Below are positions 17,017-26,552 of a stretch of DNA of 62,160 nt, in pieces. Every line of letters begins with the position of its first letter. Positions within the stretch are counted from its first letter, which is position 1. The notes beneath the pieces were generated by a model, which was not told the origin of the DNA, did not search any database, and worked only from the letters and a program-made list of their open reading frames with translations. The DNA lies in the NCBI GenBank assembly GCA_050013795.1, contig JBEKEO010000007.1:1-62160 (forward strand), written 5' to 3'. This stretch comes from CAWHOW01 sp050013795 (lineage in GTDB: Bacteria; Bacteroidota; Bacteroidia; Bacteroidales; CG2-30-32-10). The translations under genes and the position numbers were made by a program.

Positions 17017-19419
17017 ATGAAAGATTCAAAGAAAGATATAATGTGGAGGGTCTACCTGGTATACATGGTAGTACTTCTGTTTTCTTTCTTTATCATAGGG
17101 CAGGTAATGCATATTCAGTTTATAGAAGGCGACACATGGAAAAAGAGATCGGAGATGCAGTCTCTCGACACTATGAAAGTTGAAGCCATCAGGGGTAATA
17201 TTTGTGCTAATAACGGAAGTCTTCTTGCTACATCTGTTCCTATATTCGATATTTTCTGGGATTCACAGGTTGTTGCCGATGATGTTTTTGAAAGCAAATC
17301 GGACTCTCTTGCATATTGTCTTTCCAATATGTTTAAAGATAAATCGAAAAGTGAATACAAAAAAATCCTAAGCAGTGCAAAGGCTGATGGAAAAGAATAT
17401 GCTCTAATTCATAAATCAAATTTTGATGATGAAAAATCGCAGGTGACATTTGATGAACTTAAAGCTATTAAAAAGTTCCCAATTTTTAGATTGAGTAGAA
17501 AAAAAGGCGGTTTGCTGGTTGAAGAAAAAGGGAAAAGAGTGAAGCCATATCAGTTATTAGCAAAAAGGACTATTGGATATGTAATTGGCGACAGTACGGT
17601 TGAGAAAAACGGGAAAGTTGTAAAAATTGATACCAATAAAATTATTAAAGTAGGTTTGGAGGGATATTATTCCCGAGCGCTTGAAGGCATAAGTGGTATC
17701 AGGCTGAGGAAAAAAATCGCAGGTGGTATTTGGATGCCTCTAAATGATTATGACAATGAAATTGATCCTCAAAATGGAAGCGATGTAATTTCTACTATAG
17801 ACATTGACTTGCAGGATGTTGCTGAAAATGCCTTAATGAAAAATCTTATTGCTAATGATGCAGATCATGGGTGTGCCGTTTTGATGGAGGTTTCAACCGG
17901 ACAGATTAAAGCAATTGCAAATCTTAAAAGAGGAAAAAATGGAGTATATGATGAAGAAGAAAATTATGCAATAGGCGAAGCAACAGAGCCCGGTTCTACT
18001 TTTAAATTATTTTCTCTTGTAGCCGGTATGGACGATGGAATGGTAAATCTTGATGATATGGTCACCATTGGCAAAATAAAATATTACGACCAGGAAATGC
18101 AGGATTCCCATATAGATGGTTTTGGACCGGAATCAGTCAGGCAGGCATTTGAAGAATCATCAAATGTAGGTATATCGCAAGCTATCTTTAAAGCATATAA
18201 AGATAATCCGCAGCGTTTCACTGATAAATTATACGCTATGAGAGTTGATCAGCCTTTAGGAGTTGAAATTGGTGGTGAAGCAAAACCTAAAATTTACAAT
18301 CCTAAAAGTAAATACTGGTCGAGGTTGACATTACCACATATGGCAATCGGATATGAAGTTGGATTAACGCCTATGCAGATTCTGACATTTTATAATGCAA
18401 TTGCTAACAATGGGAAAATGGTAAGACCACTTTTTGTAAAGGAAATACAAAGGTTGGGAAAAACAGTTACCCGGTTTAATCCAGTTGTATTGAAAGATTC
18501 AATTTGTTCACCAGCTACGGTAGCTAAAGCAAAATCATTGCTTGAAGGTGTGATAGAGAACGGGACTGGAAGAAGTTTAAAGAATTCGGTTTATAAAATT
18601 GCCGGAAAAACAGGTACTGCAAGGGTTGCAAAAAACAATAAAGGTTATGGCAACGAAGGAGATATTAATTACAAAGCCTCTTTTGTGGGATATTTTCCAG
18701 CAGATAATCCAATGTATTCCTGTATTGTTGTAATAAATAGCCCTTCGAAAGGCGCTTATTATGGAGCCGCTGTGGCAGCGCCGGTTTTTAAAGAAATTGC
18801 AGACAGGGTTTATGCCACACATCTTGAGGTTCATCAACATATTGATGAACCCGCTTCTCACAACGCAATTCCATTTGTCAAAGCTGCTAATCAGAATGAT
18901 TTATATATAATCTACCAAAAACTTAATTTTTCTACTTTATCACAAAACCCCAGTGCTGAATGGGTTTTCGCTTCCATTGATTCAAAAAATGTTTTGCTGA
19001 GGGAAAAGACTTTTAAGTACGGTTATGTTCCTGATGTTACAGGTATGGGGCTAAAAGATGCAACCTATATGTTGGAAAATTTAGGGTTAAAAGTAAATGT
19101 AAGCGGTAAAGGAAAAGTAGCAGCACAATCAATTGCGCCCGGATCTGTAATTATAAAAGGCAGTATTATAGAGATAAATCTTTCTAAACCTGAATCTTTA
19201 GATGAATATGCCCTTGTTCAAATAGTTCCGGTTGTGCCCGATTCCGCTTTGGTTGTTGACCCAAAGAAGAATATCAAGAAAAACAATAAAAATCAGCCTG
19301 TTAAAAACAAAAAAAACCAGGATAAAAACAAAAAAAATAACAACCCGCCTTCTAATAAGGCAGGTAACAAACCAAAAGCTGATAAAGCACAGAATAAAGA
19401 TAATGGTAAAGGTGCGTAA
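17017..19419 (+). CDS. ftsI: Class B penicillin-binding protein with PASTA domain (FtsI)
   Basis: FtsI is the septal transpeptidase that crosslinks peptidoglycan. The 800-residue protein has an N-terminal membrane helix ('VYMVVLLFSFFIIGQVM'), a dimerisation domain, and a transpeptidase domain. In the latter, Ser327 lies in STFK, S-S-N is at 381-383 and KTGT at 531-534. One PASTA repeat ('YVPDVTGMGLKDATYMLENLGLKV') follows near residues 673-735. The last 60 residues are a Lys/Asn-rich low-complexity tail, which is unusual in length. The gap of 130 bases to murE contains two palindromes. Confidence 0.95.
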   Translation: MKDSKKDIMWRVYLVYMVVLLFSFFIIGQVMHIQFIEGDTWKKRSEMQSLDTMKVEAIRGNICANNGSLLATSVPIFDIFWDSQVVADDVFESKSDSLAYCLSNMFKDKSKSEYKKILSSAKADGKEYALIHKSNFDDEKSQVTFDELKAIKKFPIFRLSRKKGGLLVEEKGKRVKPYQLLAKRTIGYVIGDSTVEKNGKVVKIDTNKIIKVGLEGYYSRALEGISGIRLRKKIAGGIWMPLNDYDNEIDPQNGSDVISTIDIDLQDVAENALMKNLIANDADHGCAVLMEVSTGQIKAIANLKRGKNGVYDEEENYAIGEATEPGSTFKLFSLVAGMDDGMVNLDDMVTIGKIKYYDQEMQDSHIDGFGPESVRQAFEESSNVGISQAIFKAYKDNPQRFTDKLYAMRVDQPLGVEIGGEAKPKIYNPKSKYWSRLTLPHMAIGYEVGLTPMQILTFYNAIANNGKMVRPLFVKEIQRLGKTVTRFNPVVLKDSICSPATVAKAKSLLEGVIENGTGRSLKNSVYKIAGKTGTARVAKNNKGYGNEGDINYKASFVGYFPADNPMYSCIVVINSPSKGAYYGAAVAAPVFKEIADRVYATHLEVHQHIDEPASHNAIPFVKAANQNDLYIIYQKLNFSTLSQNPSAEWVFASIDSKNVLLREKTFKYGYVPDVTGMGLKDATYMLENLGLKVNVSGKGKVAAQSIAPGSVIIKGSIIEINLSKPESLDEYALVQIVPVVPDSALVVDPKKNIKKNNKNQPVKNKKNQDKNKKNNNPPSNKAGNKPKADKAQNKDNGKGA

Positions 19420-19482
19420 CGCATTAATAACCTGAGTATAAATGAAGAATAATATAAAGTAAATGAAGAACAGCTTTCAGTA

Positions 19483-19518
19483 AAAATAGTCATGACTATT
19501 TTGGAAAAGGTCATGACC
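19483..19518. promoter_or_regulatory. Pair of GTCATGAC palindromes upstream of murE
   Basis: A perfect 20-base palindrome AAAATAGTCATGACTATTTT (19483-19502) is followed by a perfect 10-base palindrome GGTCATGACC (19509-19518). Both contain GTCATGAC and their centres are 21 bases apart, two helical turns. This is the layout of a double operator for a dimeric regulator. It is not followed by a T-run, so it is not a terminator. Confidence 0.5.
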
Positions 19519-19549
19519 TGGGTAAATGAAACATACGGTAGAATTATAA

Positions 19550-21010
19550 ATGAAATTACTAAAGGACATATTATTTAAATCAGGCATTGTTAAGGTAACT
19601 GGCATTACCGACATTGTAATTGACCATATAACCTTTGATTCAAGAGATGTTCAGAAGAATAGCCTTTTTATAGCAGTAAAGGGTACAAAAACAGATGGCC
19701 ATAACTATATTGAACAGGCTGTAAAGGATGGCGCTATAGCCATTGTGTACCAGGATGACCTCAGCAGCTTTGTAAAGGACATCACTTATATCAAAGTACA
19801 GAATAGCAGCAAAGCTTTAGGCTGGATTGCCTCAAATTATTTCGATAATCCAACGTCGAATTTAAAACTAACTGGTATTACAGGCACAAACGGCAAAACA
19901 ACCACTGTAACATTACTACACAAACTCTTCAGGGAACTGGGTTATAATGTCGGACTATTATCAACAGTTTGTAATAAAATAAATGACGAAATAATTCCCT
20001 CCACACATACTACACCTGATGCAATAAAACTGAACAGTCTTATGAAGCTGATGGTGGAAGAAGGATGCACGCATTGTTTTATGGAAGTCAGTTCGCATGC
20101 CATTGTTCAGAACAGGATAGCAGGGCTAAACTTTGCCGGGGGAATATTTTCGAACATCACACATGACCATCTTGATTATCATAAAACATTTGAAGAATAC
20201 CTGGCTGCAAAAAAGAGATTTTTTGACACCCTTGGCAAACATGCATTTGCTTTGAGTAATGCCGATGACAGAAACGGAAAAGTAATGCTTCAAAATACAA
20301 AGGCTTCACAGCATACTTATGGACTTAAGAACCCTGCTGATTTCAAAGCAAAAATAATTGAAAACAGTTTTGCCGGATTACAATTAAATATTGATGGAGT
20401 TGATGTTTGGTTCAAACTTATCGGGAATTTCAACGCTTATAATTTACTTGCTATTTATTCGGCGGCAGTTTTATTAGGAGAAAATAAGAACAGCATTCTT
20501 ACCATTCTTAGCCGTCTTGAGGCAATTGAAGGAAGGTTTGATTATGTAAGAGCGACTAACGAAACCACTGCAATTATTGATTATGCACATACTCCAGATG
20601 CGCTTAGCAACGTGTTAAGCACCATTACATCAGTTAAAGAAGGAAATGAAGAAATTATCACAGTTGTTGGATGTGGCGGCGATAGGGATAATACCAAGCG
20701 ACCGATAATGGCACGAATTGCTTGCGAATACAGCAATAAAGTGATTCTTACTTCCGACAATCCGCGTTCGGAAGACCCCGAAAAAATTATAGAAGAAATG
20801 ATGGCGGGAGTGGATATTGTTTCGAAAAGAAAAGTCCTTTCTATTCTTAACAGGAAAGAAGCAATAAAAACAGCATGTGCATTAGCATTACCCGGCAGCA
20901 TAATTCTTCTTGCCGGAAAAGGTCATGAAAAGTACCAGGAGATAAAGGGAGTAAAATATCCTTTTGACGATAAACAAGTAGTTAAAGAAATTTTTGATCA
21001 ATTAATCTGA
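19550..21010 (+). CDS. murE: UDP-MurNAc-tripeptide ligase (meso-DAP adding)
   Basis: MurE adds the third amino acid of the peptidoglycan stem peptide. The 486-residue protein has all three Mur ligase domains. The N-terminal UDP-binding domain has 'ITFDSRDVQKNSLFIAVKG'. The ATPase domain has the P-loop GTNGKTT at 112-118. The C-terminal domain holds DNPR at 403-406, the signature of enzymes that add meso-diaminopimelate. 'VSSHAIVQNRI' and 'IDYAHTPDAL' are also family motifs. It is the first gene after the palindrome pair and is followed at once by mraY. Confidence 0.97.
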   Translation: MKLLKDILFKSGIVKVTGITDIVIDHITFDSRDVQKNSLFIAVKGTKTDGHNYIEQAVKDGAIAIVYQDDLSSFVKDITYIKVQNSSKALGWIASNYFDNPTSNLKLTGITGTNGKTTTVTLLHKLFRELGYNVGLLSTVCNKINDEIIPSTHTTPDAIKLNSLMKLMVEEGCTHCFMEVSSHAIVQNRIAGLNFAGGIFSNITHDHLDYHKTFEEYLAAKKRFFDTLGKHAFALSNADDRNGKVMLQNTKASQHTYGLKNPADFKAKIIENSFAGLQLNIDGVDVWFKLIGNFNAYNLLAIYSAAVLLGENKNSILTILSRLEAIEGRFDYVRATNETTAIIDYAHTPDALSNVLSTITSVKEGNEEIITVVGCGGDRDNTKRPIMARIACEYSNKVILTSDNPRSEDPEKIIEEMMAGVDIVSKRKVLSILNRKEAIKTACALALPGSIILLAGKGHEKYQEIKGVKYPFDDKQVVKEIFDQLI

Positions 21011-21015
21011 ACAAC

Positions 21016-22272
21016 ATGTTCTACTATTTATTTGATTATTTAAAAAGCAATTTTAATTTACCTGGTGCAGGAGTTTTTCAATATATCAACTTTCGTGCAC
21101 CTATGGCAATTATTGTGTCATTGCTGATTTCGCTATTTATAGGGAAAAGGGTTATCAATTATTTGCACAAGAAACAAGTCGGTGAAGATATTCGTGATCT
21201 CGGTCTTGAAGGGCAAATTCAGAAAAAAGGAACTCCTACAATGGGTGGATTGATAATCCTGGCATCTATAGTAATTCCTACGCTCCTATTTGCTAAGCTT
21301 AATAATATATATATCATCCTTATGCTTGTTGCTACAATATGGCTTGGAGCAATAGGGTTTATAGACGACTATATAAAAGTTTTCAAAAAAAACAAAAAAG
21401 GTCTTGCCGGGAAATTCAAAATACTTGGACAAATAGGGCTTGGGATAATAATAGGCAGTTCGATTTATTTTAATGATTCCGTGGTCATCAGGGAAAAAGA
21501 GAACAATTCGGAAAGAATAGTGAACACTACGAATATTATGAAGATGGAAGATTATAGTGATTCCCCTAAATTATTTTCTGAAGAATCAATAAAATCAACC
21601 AAAACAACTATACCATTCATTAAGAACAATGAATTTGATTATGCTGATCTACTTGCATGGTTAGGACCCGGTTATAAAAAGTATGCATTCTTAATATTTA
21701 TTCCAATCGTGATATTCATAATTGTCGCTGTTTCGAATGGTGCAAATTTAACTGACGGGATTGATGGGTTGGCTGCCGGAACTTCGGCAATTATCGGAAC
21801 CGCTTTAGCAGTACTTGCTTATGTTTCAGGTAATATAATTTTTGCCGATTACCTTAATATCATGTATATTCCGAATATCCCAGAGTTAACAATTTTTGCC
21901 GGAGCATTTGTCGGAGCCTGTATAGGATTTCTTTGGTACAATTCTTATCCCGCTCAAGTATTCATGGGTGACACAGGAAGTCTTGCACTTGGAGGAATTA
22001 TCGCTGTATTCGCTATAATAATTCGCAAAGAACTTCTAATTCCTTTACTATGTGGCATATTTCTTATACAGAGTATTTCTGTAATCATCCAGGTTTTATA
22101 TTTCAAATACACTAAAAAGAAATACGGCGAGGGAAGAAGAATATTTAAAATGTCGCCACTTCATCATCATTACCAAAAACAAGGATATCATGAAGCAAAA
22201 ATAGTCATGCGCTTTTTGATAGTAGGAATCGTACTGGCTGTGATGACAATAGTTACATTAAAGTTAAGATAA
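21016..22272 (+). CDS. mraY: Phospho-MurNAc-pentapeptide transferase
   Basis: MraY moves phospho-MurNAc-pentapeptide onto undecaprenyl phosphate to make lipid I. The 418-residue polytopic protein shows 'KKGTPTMGGLIIL', the acidic 'GFIDDYIKVFKKNKKGL', 'NGANLTDGIDGLAAG' and the late 'SPLHHHYQKQGYHEAKI'. Like other Bacteroidota forms it has a longer insert (around residues 155-200) than the E. coli enzyme. The stop TAA overlaps an ATG (TAATG, 22270-22274) that opens only five codons. This may be the original murD start. Confidence 0.97.
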   Translation: MFYYLFDYLKSNFNLPGAGVFQYINFRAPMAIIVSLLISLFIGKRVINYLHKKQVGEDIRDLGLEGQIQKKGTPTMGGLIILASIVIPTLLFAKLNNIYIILMLVATIWLGAIGFIDDYIKVFKKNKKGLAGKFKILGQIGLGIIIGSSIYFNDSVVIREKENNSERIVNTTNIMKMEDYSDSPKLFSEESIKSTKTTIPFIKNNEFDYADLLAWLGPGYKKYAFLIFIPIVIFIIVAVSNGANLTDGIDGLAAGTSAIIGTALAVLAYVSGNIIFADYLNIMYIPNIPELTIFAGAFVGACIGFLWYNSYPAQVFMGDTGSLALGGIIAVFAIIIRKELLIPLLCGIFLIQSISVIIQVLYFKYTKKKYGEGRRIFKMSPLHHHYQKQGYHEAKIVMRFLIVGIVLAVMTIVTLKLR

Positions 22273-22312
22273 TGAAAAAAAATAATTAATACTAAATATT
22301 AACTAAATCAAA

Positions 22313-22867
22313 TTGAATATGAACATGCACGAACTCGCACTTCAAGGAAAACACAATCTCTATAACACACTTGCCGCAGGTATTGCATCTAAAATTCTTG
22401 ACATCAGGAAAGACACTATTAAAGAAAGCTTAATGGATTTTCAGGGAGTTGAGCATCGGCTTGAATATGTTACAAATGTTCATGGAATTGAATTTATTAA
22501 CGATTCGAAAGCTACTAATGTAAATTCAACTTGGTACGCACTTGAAAGTATGTCAAAACCTATAATATGGATTGTGGGTGGCAAAGACAAAGGTAATGAT
22601 TACAATTTTCTTCATGATATTGTAAAGAAGAAAGTAAAAGCAATTATCTGCATGGGAGTTGATAACCGAAAAATTCACAAAATATTTTCTGATACTGATA
22701 AAATTATTGTCGATGTACGATCAGCTGATGAAGCAGTAAGGACAGCATATCATCTTGGCAAAACAGGTGATGTTGTACTTCTTTCGCCTGCATGTGCAAG
22801 TTTCGATTTGTTCGAAAATTATGAAGAAAGAGGAAGAAAGTTTAAAGAAGCTGTTCGCGAATTATAA
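22313..22867 (+). pseudogene. murD: Truncated MurD (C-terminal part only)
   Basis: MurD adds D-glutamate to UDP-MurNAc-L-Ala. Intact proteins are about 440-450 residues, but only 184 codons remain. They begin at 'ELALQGKHNLYNTLAAGI', the end of the central domain, and run through 'HRLEYVTNVHGIEFINDSKATNVNSTW', 'GGKDKGNDY' and 'LLSPACASFDLFENYEERG' to a normal C-terminus. The UDP-binding domain and the whole ATP-binding P-loop region (about 265 residues) are missing, so the product cannot be an active ligase. The first codon would be TTG, or ATG at 22319. Between mraY and this point lie only 40 AT-rich bases. The rest of the operon is complete, so this is either a deletion covered by a second murD elsewhere or an assembly or clone artefact. 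Confidence 0.9.
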
Positions 22868-22879
22868 AATAATAAAACG

Positions 22880-24079
22880 TTGAAGTTTTTTAATAACATA
22901 AAAGGGGATAAGGTAATATGGTTAGTAGTGATCATATTATCCATATTTTCCTTGCTTTCTGTTTATAGTTCAACGGGAATGTTGGCCTATATGCGTCAGC
23001 AGGGGAACACGGAATATTATCTCATAAAACATTTTATTATTCTTGTATTTGGTCTGGTGTTGATGTATTTAGTCCATCTCTTCAAATACACCTACTTTTC
23101 CAGGATATCTCAATTGGCTATGTTCATAACTGTTCCTTTGCTTTTACTGACTTTATTTACAGGCACAAATGTACATGAAGCAAGTCGATGGCTTACAGTA
23201 CCAAAAATTAATCTCACTTTTCAAAGTTCCGATTTTGCAAAACTTGCGCTTATTATTTATGTTGCCCGGTTACTGTCAAAGAAACAAGGACAAATAAAGG
23301 ATTTCAAAACGGCATTTGTTCCTATTATGGTTCCAATATTGATTGTATGTGCACTTATTTTACCTGCTAATTTTTCAACTGCAGCAGTTTTATTCACCAC
23401 CTGCCTGGTAATGCTTTTTATTGGTAGGATTAATATGAAGTACATTTTCGCCTTACTTGGAATAGCAGTTGTGCTGTTCTCATTGTTTATTGTCATTTTA
23501 TTGAATTCATCTTCTCAGGGGCGTTTAGGCACCTGGAAAAACAGGATAGAATCATTTAAAAATGGAAATAATGGTAATAAAGATGAAAATTACCAGCCTG
23601 AACAATCAAAGATTGCAATAGCTACTGGAGGTGTATTTGGGAAAATGCCAGGAAACAGCACACAGCGTAATTTTCTGCCTCACCCCTATTCTGATTTTAT
23701 CTATTCAATAATTACCGAAGAATATGGACTTATAGGTGCAATAATCATAGTATTAATGTACATGATTTTACTATTCCGTGGAGTTCGAATTGCTTCCCGT
23801 GCACCAGGATCATTTGGTGCATTCGCTGCATTTGGTTGTTGTTTCAGCTTGGTATTCCAAGCCTTTATTAATATGGCTGTTGCAGTAAATATTCTTCCTG
23901 TTACAGGTCAGCCTTTACCATTAGTCAGTATGGGTGGGACTTCAATCTGGTTCACGGGAATAGCAATCGGAATAATATTAAGTATAAGTAGAGAGTCCGA
24001 TATCGAAGAAGAAAAACTATTACACAAAAAAGAAGAAGTTAAAACGGAAGAAGTAAGCGATATAGAAAGTGGGAATTAA
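22880..24079 (+). CDS. ftsW: Septal peptidoglycan polymerase FtsW
   Basis: FtsW is the SEDS-family glycosyltransferase that polymerises lipid II at the septum with FtsI. The 399-residue protein has about ten membrane helices. Motifs include 'LLSVYSSTGMLAYM', 'SRWLTVPKINLTFQSSDFAKLALI', 'ATGGVFGKMPGNSTQRNFLPHPYSDFIYSIITEEYGLIG' (short forms GVFGKMPGNS and DFIYSIITEE) and 'PVTGQPLPLVSMGGTS'. It uses a TTG start 13 bases after the murD remnant. Its last codons overlap murG by 11 bases. Confidence 0.95.
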   Translation: MKFFNNIKGDKVIWLVVIILSIFSLLSVYSSTGMLAYMRQQGNTEYYLIKHFIILVFGLVLMYLVHLFKYTYFSRISQLAMFITVPLLLLTLFTGTNVHEASRWLTVPKINLTFQSSDFAKLALIIYVARLLSKKQGQIKDFKTAFVPIMVPILIVCALILPANFSTAAVLFTTCLVMLFIGRINMKYIFALLGIAVVLFSLFIVILLNSSSQGRLGTWKNRIESFKNGNNGNKDENYQPEQSKIAIATGGVFGKMPGNSTQRNFLPHPYSDFIYSIITEEYGLIGAIIIVLMYMILLFRGVRIASRAPGSFGAFAAFGCCFSLVFQAFINMAVAVNILPVTGQPLPLVSMGGTSIWFTGIAIGIILSISRESDIEEEKLLHKKEEVKTEEVSDIESGN

Positions 24080-25172
24080 AATTATTATCAGCGGAGGCGG
24101 AACCGGGGGGCATATATTCCCGGCTATTGCTATTGCCAATGCACTAAAGAATAAAAACAAAGAAATTGAGATCCTTTTTGTAGGAGCCAAAGGGAAAATG
24201 GAAATGGAAAAGATACCTGCCGCGGGTTATGTAATAGAAGGTTTATGGATAAGCGGACTTCAACGAAAAATTACTTTTAAAAACATTTTAGTACCAATAA
24301 AGATTTTGTCAAGTCTTATTAAATCAAATAAAATAATAAAAGAATTTAAGCCCGATATAGTCATTGGGGTAGGAGGCTATGCCAGTTGGTCAATTGTTAA
24401 AGCTGCTTCAATTAAAGGAATCCCGACACTTATTCAGGAACAGAATTCATTTCCCGGCAAATCCAACATTAATCTTTCAAAAAAGGTGAAAAAGATTTGC
24501 GTGGCTTTCGAAGGGATGGAAAAATATTTTCCGGAATCAAAAATTGCAATTACAGGTAATCCTGTCAGACAGGATGTTGTGGATATTGAAAATAAAAAAT
24601 CTGAAGCATTAAATTTTTTCGGACTTAATCCAGCAGATAAAATTTTATTTGCAGTAGGCGGAAGCCTTGGCGCACGCACTATTAATGAAAGCATCCGAAA
24701 TAATCTCGAATTATTTACAGATAATAACATTCAGGTAATCTGGCAAACAGGAAAATATTACTTTGATTCAGCAAAGAGTTTTGTAAATAATTATTTAAGT
24801 GAAAAAATAAAAGTATTCGATTTCATTAACAGGATGGATTTGGCTTATGCTGCTGCTGATATTATTGTATCAAGAGCTGGGGCAATTTCTATTTCTGAAT
24901 TATGTATCGTCGGTAAACCGGTTATACTTGTTCCATCGCCCAACGTAGCGGAAGATCATCAGACAAAAAACGCTCAGGCACTAGTAAAAACAAAAGCAGC
25001 CAAACTTATAAAAGATTCCGATTGCAGAATTCTATTAGGAAAAACTGTTTTGGGGCTTGCTGAGAATATTACAGAACGTGAACAAATGAGTAAAAACATT
25101 AAATCACTTGCTTTACCTGGTGCGGCAGATCGTATAGCAGAAGAAATATTGAAATTGGCTGAGAATAAATAA
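24069..25172 (+). CDS. murG: Lipid II synthase MurG
   Basis: MurG transfers GlcNAc from UDP-GlcNAc to lipid I on the inner face of the membrane. The 367-residue GT28 enzyme starts with GTG inside the end of ftsW. It carries GGGTGGHIFPAIAIA (first G loop), 'VIGVGGYASWSIVKAA' and 'TLIQEQNSFPGKSN'. The donor-lobe motifs are 'FAVGGSLGARTINE', 'IVSRAGAISISELCIVGKPVILVPSP' and 'DHQTKNAQAL'. Confidence 0.97.
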   Translation: MGIKIIISGGGTGGHIFPAIAIANALKNKNKEIEILFVGAKGKMEMEKIPAAGYVIEGLWISGLQRKITFKNILVPIKILSSLIKSNKIIKEFKPDIVIGVGGYASWSIVKAASIKGIPTLIQEQNSFPGKSNINLSKKVKKICVAFEGMEKYFPESKIAITGNPVRQDVVDIENKKSEALNFFGLNPADKILFAVGGSLGARTINESIRNNLELFTDNNIQVIWQTGKYYFDSAKSFVNNYLSEKIKVFDFINRMDLAYAAADIIVSRAGAISISELCIVGKPVILVPSPNVAEDHQTKNAQALVKTKAAKLIKDSDCRILLGKTVLGLAENITEREQMSKNIKSLALPGAADRIAEEILKLAENK

Positions 25173-25175
25173 AGA

Positions 25176-26552
25176 ATGATTGATATTAAAAAAATAAAAA
25201 AGGTTTATTTACTTGGAATCGGTGGTATCGGGATGAGCGCCCTTGCAAGATTTTTTAAGGCGAAAGGGGTACAGGTTAGTGGTTATGATAAAACACGAAC
25301 GGCCCTGACAGATGAACTTTGTGAAGAGGGAATTTCGGTTCATTTTGATGAGAATATCAAAATGATTCCAAAGGACATTGATTTAGTTATTTATACTCCG
25401 GCTATACCTAAAGAACATAAGGAATTTATTTTCCTTAAAGAAAAAGGAATCGAAATCCACAAAAGAGCTGAAATACTTGGTCTTATAACACAGAATGTTT
25501 ATACGATAGCTGTTTCTGGCACTCATGGTAAAACAACCATTACTTCAATGATAGCTCATATATTAAAGCTATCCGGAAAAGATATTTTTTCATTTATCGG
25601 AGGAATCAGTAAGAATTATAAATCTAATTTGATTTTATCAGAAAAAAATTCTATTGCCGTTGTGGAAGCTGATGAGTTTGATCGCTCATTTCTTCAACTG
25701 CATCCTGATATTGCGGTAATTTCGGCAATGGATGCAGATCATCTTGATATCTATGGGAACCAAGATTACATGATCGAATCATTCAGGTTGTTTGCAAGTC
25801 AGATTAAAGAAAATGGGAAATTATTTTTAAAGAAAAACCTTGAGCTGACTAGTATTGTAATTAAACCTATCACCTATTCAGCAAAAGAAAAAGCAGATTA
25901 TTATGCTACTGATATTAGAATAAAGAATGGATATTTCAATTATACTATTAATTGTCCAGACAACTTAAGTATTAAAATAACATCTATTGTTCCGGGAAAA
26001 CATAATGTTGAGAATGCGGTAGTAGCAGCAGCTGTAACTTTAAATCTCGGCGTTAAGCCTAACGAAATTAAGAAAGCACTACAAAGTTATTCTGGCGTTT
26101 GCAGACGCTTTGATTACAGGATTAATGATGATAATCTTGTATTTATTGATGACTATGCTCATCATCCTGAAGAAATCAAAGCTTGTATCAATGCTGCCAG
26201 AGAGCTTTATCCCGGGAAGAAGATAACTGGAGTTTTTCAACCGCATTTATTTTCAAGGACTAGAGATTTAGCTAATGGCTTTGTAGAAAGTTTATCAATG
26301 TTTGACGAATTAATATTGCTTGACATTTACCCGGCAAGAGAACTCCCTATCGAGGGAATTTCTTCTGATAACCTTCTTAAAAAAATACCATCAAATAATA
26401 AAATGGTTTGCCGTAAAGAAGATTTGATAGATGAGTTGATAAAAAGAAAACTTGATGTATTGATCACTATTGGAGCAGGCGACATAGATCAGCTTGTAGA
26501 ACCTATTGAAAAGAGTTTAAAGAACATTTTAAAAATAGCTAAAAGTTTATGA
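25176..26552 (+). CDS. murC: UDP-MurNAc-L-alanine ligase
   Basis: MurC adds L-alanine to UDP-MurNAc, the first step of stem-peptide synthesis. The 458 residues include 'YLLGIGGIGMSALARFFKAKGVQVSGYD' (UDP-binding Rossmann), the P-loop SGTHGKTTITSM, 'VEADEFDRSFLQLHPDIAVI', and the C-terminal 'FIDDYAHHPEEIKA' and 'FQPHLFSRTRDL'. The stop overlaps the ftsQ start by four bases (ATGA). All three domains are present, in contrast to murD two genes upstream. Confidence 0.97.
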   Translation: MIDIKKIKKVYLLGIGGIGMSALARFFKAKGVQVSGYDKTRTALTDELCEEGISVHFDENIKMIPKDIDLVIYTPAIPKEHKEFIFLKEKGIEIHKRAEILGLITQNVYTIAVSGTHGKTTITSMIAHILKLSGKDIFSFIGGISKNYKSNLILSEKNSIAVVEADEFDRSFLQLHPDIAVISAMDADHLDIYGNQDYMIESFRLFASQIKENGKLFLKKNLELTSIVIKPITYSAKEKADYYATDIRIKNGYFNYTINCPDNLSIKITSIVPGKHNVENAVVAAAVTLNLGVKPNEIKKALQSYSGVCRRFDYRINDDNLVFIDDYAHHPEEIKACINAARELYPGKKITGVFQPHLFSRTRDLANGFVESLSMFDELILLDIYPARELPIEGISSDNLLKKIPSNNKMVCRKEDLIDELIKRKLDVLITIGAGDIDQLVEPIEKSLKNILKIAKSL

